This document shows positions 59,573-64,000 of a stretch of 64,000 nt of DNA, piece after piece (position 1 is the first letter of the stretch; each line of letters begins with the position of its first letter). The notes under the pieces are model-generated. The model searched no databases. It worked only from the letters and a program-made list of their open reading frames with translations, and was not told the DNA's origin. The translations under genes and the position numbers were made by a program. The stretch comes from Bradyrhizobium sp. AUGA SZCCT0158 (GTDB lineage: Bacteria > Pseudomonadota > Alphaproteobacteria > Rhizobiales > Xanthobacteraceae), in the NCBI RefSeq assembly GCF_018130065.1, contig NZ_JAFCME010000002.1:248001-312000 (forward strand). The letters run 5' to 3'.

Positions 59573-60576
59573 TAGCCATCGACCTTCCGACCATCTGGGC
59601 CTTCATCATCGCCTTTGCGGTTTTCGTCTATGTCGTGATGGACGGCTTCGATCTCGGCCTCGGCATCCTGTTTCCGCTGTTTCCGAAGAAGGAAGACCGC
59701 GACGTCATCATGAACAGCGTCGCCCCGGTCTGGGACGGCAACGAGACCTGGCTGGTGCTCGGCGGCGGCGGCCTGATGGCGGCGTTCCCGCTGGCCTATG
59801 CCGTGCTGATGCCGGCGCTCTACACGCCGATGATCGTGATGCTGCTCGGGCTGGTATTCCGCGGCGTCGCCTTTGAATTCCGCTGGCGCACCACGCGCGA
59901 ACGCAACCGCTGGGACATTGCGTTTGCCGGCGGCTCGCTGCTGGCGACGCTGGCGCAGGGCATCGCGCTCGGCGCCATCCTGCAGGGCATTCAGGTCTCG
60001 GGGCGACATTATGCCGGCGGCTGGTGGGACTGGCTGACGCCGTTCAGCATCCTGACCGGCGTCGCGCTCGTGATCGGCTATGCGCTGCTCGGCTCGACCT
60101 GGCTTGTCATGAAGACCGAAGGCGAATTGCGCGACCGCGCCTATCAGCTGAGCTGGCTGCTGCTGGTCGCGATGCTGTGTGCCATCGGCATCGTCAGCAT
60201 TGCAACGCCGTTCCTGCATGTGCAGTATACCCATCGCTGGTTTGCCTGGCCCAACATCATCCTCACCGCGCCGGTGCCGGTCGCGGTGGCCGCCGTCACC
60301 GTGATGCTGCTGCGCAGCCTCGCCAACAAGTATGACTACCAGCCGTTCTTCCTGACGCTGGCGCTGTTCGCGCTGTCCTATGCCGGGCTCGGCATCAGCA
60401 TGTACCCTTACATCGTGCCGCAGAGCATCACGATCTGGCAGGCGGCCTCGCCTGAAAACAGCCAGCTGTTCATGCTGGTCGGCGTCGCCATACTGATACC
60501 GCTGATCCTCGGCTACACCGCGTGGGCCTATTGGGTGTTCCGCGGCAAGGTCAAAGCCGAAAGCGGCTATCACTGA
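59569..60576 (+). CDS. cydB: Cytochrome bd-type quinol oxidase subunit II (CIO type)
   Basis: A 335-residue membrane protein starting MIAIDLPTIWAFIIAFAVFV. Family stretches are VVMDGFDLGLGILFPLFPKK, SVAPVWDGNETWLVLGGGGL and LALFALSYAGLGISMYPYIV. GAGGGAG lies before the ATG, which overlaps the subunit I stop by four bases. It pairs with subunit I in the inner membrane. Confidence 0.94.
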   Translation: MIAIDLPTIWAFIIAFAVFVYVVMDGFDLGLGILFPLFPKKEDRDVIMNSVAPVWDGNETWLVLGGGGLMAAFPLAYAVLMPALYTPMIVMLLGLVFRGVAFEFRWRTTRERNRWDIAFAGGSLLATLAQGIALGAILQGIQVSGRHYAGGWWDWLTPFSILTGVALVIGYALLGSTWLVMKTEGELRDRAYQLSWLLLVAMLCAIGIVSIATPFLHVQYTHRWFAWPNIILTAPVPVAVAAVTVMLLRSLANKYDYQPFFLTLALFALSYAGLGISMYPYIVPQSITIWQAASPENSQLFMLVGVAILIPLILGYTAWAYWVFRGKVKAESGYH

Positions 60577-60731
60577 TGGCCAAAGTGTTCTCCAGCGAAA
60601 AAAGCTCCAGCGAGCCGACACCGCGGCCGCTGACGCAACGCCTGCTCTGGTTTGCCGCGCTGTGGCTCGGCGGCGTTGGCACGGTGACGCTGATCTCGTA
60701 CGGCCTGCGGCTCTGGATCGCGCCGAAATGA
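60576..60731 (+). CDS. Small bd-oxidase-associated membrane protein (DUF2474)
   Basis: A 51-residue protein, MAKVFSSEKSSSEPTPRPLT, with one membrane segment (LLWFAALWLGGVGTVTLISY). The ATG shares one base with the subunit II stop (TGATG). DUF2474 proteins are found after CIO genes and are thought to be a small accessory subunit like CydX. The short size hides it from simple gene calling. Confidence 0.85.
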   Translation: MAKVFSSEKSSSEPTPRPLTQRLLWFAALWLGGVGTVTLISYGLRLWIAPK

Positions 60732-60858
60732 CGCCTTTGCCACAATCACCGGCGATTGTGATATCAGAAAATAGAAGCCATTCCAGCAAGATACCGGCCC
60801 TGCCGCCCTAAACTTGCCATCAAGCTGGCCCTGAGATTTGATAGTTCCGCTGATTTGG

Positions 60859-60945
60859 CCAAAGCGCGCTAGTCATCGCGCTTTGGTTTCTTTGTTTGCG
60901 CATGATCTTTTCGGAAAACCGCTTCACACTTTTCCGGATCATGCT
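60859..60945. repeat. Double hairpin repeat CCAAAGCGCG... / GCATGATC...GATCATGC
   Basis: Two inverted repeats stand next to each other: CCAAAGCG...CGCTTTGG (60859-60886) and GCATGATCTTTTCGGAAAA...TTTTCCGGATCATGC (60899-60945). The second is a common interspersed repeat of bradyrhizobia. Together they end the bd-oxidase transcript before the L,D-transpeptidase gene. Confidence 0.8.
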
Positions 60946-60993
60946 TTAGAACGCCAACCAATTGGCCAACGCGCCAACAAGGAGAGCTCCGCA

Positions 60994-61593
60994 ATGACGA
61001 AGTTTCGGCACCTGATCTGGATGATGATCGCAACGAGCGGTCTGATCCTTTCAGCCTCGCAGAGCAATGCGCAGCTGCGCCAGCCCGATGTGGGTGACCA
61101 GCCGGGACTGATCGCCGACGAATCCGTCCAGCTCGATCCGCAGTTCAGGAAGACGGCGGTGCTCTACCGCACCAACGAAGCGCCGGGCACCATCATCGTG
61201 GTCACGGCCGAGCGCCATCTCTATCTGATCCAGGGCGGCGGCCGCGCGCTGCGCTACGGCATCGGCGTCGGCCGCGAGGGTTTCACGTGGCAGGGACTCG
61301 TCAACATCACGCGCAAGGCGGAATGGCCGGACTGGACGCCGCCGCCGGAAATGATTCAACGCCAGCCCTACCTGCCGCGCTTCATGGCCGGCGGCCCGGG
61401 TAACCCGCTCGGCGCGCGGGCGATGTATCTCGGCACCACCGTCTACCGCATTCATGGCACCAACCGCCCCGACACCATCGGCACCGCCGTCTCCTCCGGC
61501 TGCTTCCGGCTCGTCAACGCCGACGTCGCCGATCTCTATGAGCGCGTCCCGGTCGGCACCAAGGTGATCATCCGGCAGAAGCCCGAACTGTAA
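60994..61593 (+). CDS. L,D-transpeptidase (YkuD), periplasmic
   Basis: A 199-residue secreted protein. The signal peptide ends near SASQSNAQ. The catalytic YkuD motif is complete: YRIHGTNRPDT followed by SSGCFRLVN, with the nucleophile Cys. AAGGAGAG precedes the ATG at 60994. These enzymes make 3-3 peptidoglycan cross-links or anchor proteins to peptidoglycan; many paralogues occur in this group, so the exact role is open. Confidence 0.92.
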   Translation: MTKFRHLIWMMIATSGLILSASQSNAQLRQPDVGDQPGLIADESVQLDPQFRKTAVLYRTNEAPGTIIVVTAERHLYLIQGGGRALRYGIGVGREGFTWQGLVNITRKAEWPDWTPPPEMIQRQPYLPRFMAGGPGNPLGARAMYLGTTVYRIHGTNRPDTIGTAVSSGCFRLVNADVADLYERVPVGTKVIIRQKPEL

Positions 61594-61650
61594 TTGCAAC
61601 GGTACCGTCTCTTCCGCAGATCCATTTCCCTGAAATTGGTGAGTTAAAAA

Positions 61651-62691
61651 ATGCTACGTAATTTTCGAGGCGGCCTCCTCATTGGGCTGGCGGTCGCAAC
61701 TGCGGTCGCGGCTGGCGCAATCACATATGAACGCTATGACACCAAGACCCTGAAGCGGACGCTCAAGCGCGGCGAACTGCTGTGCGGCGTCAACAAGGGC
61801 CTGCCCGGCTTCTCGATCCCCGACGACAAGGGAGACTGGACCGGCTTCGACGTCGATTTCTGCCGCGCGGTGGCGGCGGCGATCTTCGACGATCCGAAGA
61901 AGGCGAAGTTCATTCCCCTCGACGCCAGCGAGCGCTTCAAGGAGCTGTCGAGCCGCAAGGTCGACATTCTGTCGCGCAATTCCACCTGGAGCATGTCGCG
62001 CGAGGTCAACAACGCTCTCTATTTCCCGGCCGTCGCCTATTATGACGGTGAAGGCTTTATGCTGCCGGCCTCGCGCAAGATCGATTCCGCGCTGGACCTG
62101 AACAACAGCAAGATCTGCGTGCAGGAAGGCACCACCACGGTGCTCAACGTCGCGGATTATTTCCGCGCCAACAACATGAAATTCACGGAGATGAAATTCG
62201 CCAAGCTGGAGGATGTCGTCAAAGCCTATAATGAAGGCAAGTGCGACACCCTGACCGCCGACGTCTCACAGCTCTACGCGCTACGCATCAACCTCTCCAA
62301 GCCGGACGATCACACCATCCTGCCCGACGTCATCTCGAAGGAGCCGCTGGCGCCCGTGGTGCGGCAGCGCGACGACGACTGGATGATGATCGTGAAATGG
62401 ACGCTGTACGCGATGATCAACGCCGAGGAACTCGGCATCACCTCCAAGAACATCGACGAGGCGCTGAAGTCGAAGAAGCCGGACGTGATGCGGCTGGTCG
62501 GCACCGAAGGCGCCTACGGCGAAGACCTCGGCCTCTCCAAGGACTGGGCCGCCCGCATTATCCGCCACGTCGGCAATTACGGCGAGATCTACGACCGCAA
62601 TGTCGGCGCCGAATCCAAGCTGAAGATCCCGCGCGGACTGAACTCGCTCTGGAGCAACGGCGGCATCCAGTACGCGCCGCCGATCCGGTGA
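61651..62691 (+). CDS. General amino-acid ABC transporter binding protein (AapJ-like)
   Basis: A 346-residue family 3 binding protein. A hydrophobic N-terminal segment (GGLLIGLAVATAVAAGAITY) is the signal or anchor. Marks are LKRGELLCGVNKGLPGFSIP, GFDVDFCRAVAAAIFDDPKK and KEPLAPVVRQRDDDWMMIVK, the AapJ/BztA pattern. No permease or ATPase genes are adjacent, so it is an orphan copy, possibly serving a transporter encoded elsewhere. Confidence 0.9.
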   Translation: MLRNFRGGLLIGLAVATAVAAGAITYERYDTKTLKRTLKRGELLCGVNKGLPGFSIPDDKGDWTGFDVDFCRAVAAAIFDDPKKAKFIPLDASERFKELSSRKVDILSRNSTWSMSREVNNALYFPAVAYYDGEGFMLPASRKIDSALDLNNSKICVQEGTTTVLNVADYFRANNMKFTEMKFAKLEDVVKAYNEGKCDTLTADVSQLYALRINLSKPDDHTILPDVISKEPLAPVVRQRDDDWMMIVKWTLYAMINAEELGITSKNIDEALKSKKPDVMRLVGTEGAYGEDLGLSKDWAARIIRHVGNYGEIYDRNVGAESKLKIPRGLNSLWSNGGIQYAPPIR

Positions 62692-62728
62692 CGGCCGAAA
62701 GCCGGCGAACGTAGCCACACACTCTCTG

Positions 62729-62828
62729 TCGTCACCCGCGAAAGCGGGTGATCCAGTACGCGGGGACGTTTCGGATCAATCACGACTGCCGCGGCGTACT
62801 GGGTCGCCCGGTCAAGCCGGGCGATGAC
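62729..62828. repeat. GTCGTCACCCGCG-type palindromic repeat
   Basis: TCACCCGCGAAAGCGGGTGA and GTCGCCCGGTCAAGCCGGGC form two hairpins within a larger imperfect palindrome, with CCAGTACGC/GCGTACTGG as paired inner arms. It lies between convergent genes. Confidence 0.85.
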
Positions 62829-62854
62829 ACCGCCAATGTCGCGGCAGGCGCAGC

Positions 62855-63994
62855 TCAATAACTCTTCATCCGCGCCAGCTGATCGGCGTGGTAATTGCTG
62901 TCGCCGAACAATTCCTGACAGACCCGGGCGCGCTTCATGAAGAAGCCGATGTCGAACTGGTCGGTCATGCCCATGCCGCCATGCATCTGCACGCCTTCCT
63001 GTACCGCCCGCGTCGCGGTGGTCCCGGCGCGTGCCTTTGCAACCGCAACCGCGGCACTGGCGTTGGCAAAATCGCCGTCCAGCGTCTGCAGCGCCTTCAG
63101 CACGGCGGCGCGGGTGATCTCGATATCGATATAGAGTTCGGCGGCGCGGTGCTGCAGCGCCTGGAATTCGCCGATCAGTTTTCCAAATTGCTTGCGCTCT
63201 TTCAGATAGGTCACGGTTCGGCCGAACACCTCTTCACTGAGGCCCACCATTTCGGAGGCGACCGCGCCGCGGCCGATATTGAGCACGCCTTCGAGCAATG
63301 CCCCGCCCTGATCAACCTCGCCGAGCACGCTGTCGGCGTTGACCTCGACATTGTCGAATTCGATGCGCGCCGCATTGTGCGAATCCACCATCGCGGTGCG
63401 TTCCACGGCGAGACCCTTGGACTTGGGATCGACCAGGAACAGCGTCAGCCCGTTGCGCTCGCCGGCGGAGCCAGCGGTGCGCGCCGCGACGATCAGGAGA
63501 TCGGCGGTGTGGCCGTCGACAACAAAGGCTTTTGCACCACTCAGCTTGAAGCCGTTGCCGGAGCGCACGGCCTGCAGCTTGGTCTGCAGCGGGCGATGCT
63601 TGGCGCCCTCGTCGATCGCGAGCGTCGCGAGCAGCGAGCCGTCCGAAATTTTGGGCAGATGCGCGGCCTTTTGCGCGTCGCTGCCGCCGCGCGTCAGTGC
63701 GGAGGCCGCAAGTACGGCGGTCGACAGGAACGGTGACGGCATCAGCGTGCGGCCGATTTCCTCCATCACCACGCCGGCCTCGACGGCGCCTAAGGCGCTG
63801 CCGCCGAAATTCTCAGGCACCAGCAGGCCCGAAAAGCCCATCTCGGCAAACGCCTTCCAGAGCTCGCGGGAAAATCCCGTAGCGTCCTTCGTATCGCGCA
63901 AGCTGCGCAGATGCGACACCGGCGCCTTGTCGCTGATAAGGCCGCGCGCGCTGTCGCGCAGCATGGATTGTTCTTCGGTGAGGACGAGTGCCAT
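62855..63994 (-). CDS. Acyl-CoA dehydrogenase
   Basis: A 379-residue flavoprotein dehydrogenase. MALVLTEEQSMLRDSARGLI and FAEMGFSGLLVPENFGG begin the N-terminal domain. NIGRGAVASEMVGLSEEVFG, FGKLIGEFQALQHRAAELYI and VQMHGGMGMTDQFDIGFFMK are typical of the large FadE-like/pimeloyl-CoA small-subunit-like group. It introduces a double bond in an acyl-CoA. The start is six bases from the window end, so the promoter and any partner dehydrogenase subunit cannot be seen. Confidence 0.9.
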   Translation of the reverse strand: MALVLTEEQSMLRDSARGLISDKAPVSHLRSLRDTKDATGFSRELWKAFAEMGFSGLLVPENFGGSALGAVEAGVVMEEIGRTLMPSPFLSTAVLAASALTRGGSDAQKAAHLPKISDGSLLATLAIDEGAKHRPLQTKLQAVRSGNGFKLSGAKAFVVDGHTADLLIVAARTAGSAGERNGLTLFLVDPKSKGLAVERTAMVDSHNAARIEFDNVEVNADSVLGEVDQGGALLEGVLNIGRGAVASEMVGLSEEVFGRTVTYLKERKQFGKLIGEFQALQHRAAELYIDIEITRAAVLKALQTLDGDFANASAAVAVAKARAGTTATRAVQEGVQMHGGMGMTDQFDIGFFMKRARVCQELFGDSNYHADQLARMKSY

Positions 63995-64000
63995 GGAGGA

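Overview
The window is high-GC, densely coding DNA from an alphaproteobacterium of the Bradyrhizobium/Rhodopseudomonas type. This assignment rests on the aerobic benzoyl-CoA (box) genes with a BoxR-type regulator, a CYP199A-like P450 with its ferredoxin, several liv-type ABC binding proteins for aromatic acids, and many copies of the GTCGTCCCGGC/GCCGGGACGAC-type intergenic palindromes common in that group. No rRNA, tRNA, phage, transposase or CRISPR was seen. Function calls come from reading motifs and from family knowledge, not from database searches.

Layout. (1) 1-5.8 kb: box pathway for benzoate (boxC, a DUF309 protein, an alpha/beta hydrolase, benzoate-CoA ligase) divergent from boxR; a TGCA-N6-TGCA site lies just upstream of boxC. 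(2) 5.9-7.1 kb: a PilZ protein and small hypothetical genes. (3) 7.1-10.9 kb: an IclR regulator divergent from a Rieske ring-hydroxylating oxygenase followed by a glutamine-synthetase-like ligase. (4) 11-16.4 kb: an orphan binding protein, a Tat-exported GH1 glucosidase, a membrane-bound GH17 protein and a methyltransferase. (5) 16.5-25 kb: a complete liv-type transporter (livKHMGF), then flavin reductase, FAH-family hydrolase and gentisate-type ring-cleavage dioxygenase, divergent from a GntR regulator. (6) 25-27.7 kb: an ECF sigma factor with a SnoaL-like tail, its coupled partner, and an NDH-2-like oxidoreductase. (7) 27.9-36.2 kb: P450/ferredoxin/binding-protein operon with a MarR regulator, a second binding protein with a divergent MarR gene, and feruloyl-CoA synthase with a third MarR gene.

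(8) 36.4-46.6 kb: a nitrogen-scavenging block: allophanate hydrolase (atzF), a GntR gene, atzH, atzE and atzG, and an oligopeptide-type ABC transporter. The transporter, atzGEH and gntR appear to form one long minus-strand operon; two similar TTGYAYACAA sites precede atzF and the transporter. (9) 46.8-49.2 kb: a phosphotransferase-fold protein and a UgpB-like binding protein. (10) 49.4-54.9 kb: a TRAP-type binding protein directly followed by two histidine kinases and an OmpR-type regulator, with no TRAP permease nearby, so probably a sensory cassette. (11) 55-64 kb: an ECF sigma factor, a small secreted protein, a cupredoxin-like protein, a membrane protein, a CIO-type cytochrome bd oxidase with a DUF2474 subunit, an L,D-transpeptidase, an amino-acid binding protein and an acyl-CoA dehydrogenase.

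Taken together the window is largely a catabolic island for plant- and lignin-derived aromatics (benzoate, methoxybenzoates, hydroxycinnamates, gentisate) with a regulator beside almost every pathway module, plus a triazine/biuret-type nitrogen module. The most interesting items are the BoxR-type operator, the candidate GntR regulon sites over the atz block, the dyad shared by livK and an apparently gene-less promoter at 31.4-31.5 kb, a palindromic repeat inserted in frame into an ABC ATPase, the Rieske/glutamine-synthetase pair, and the TRAP-protein/two-kinase cassette.
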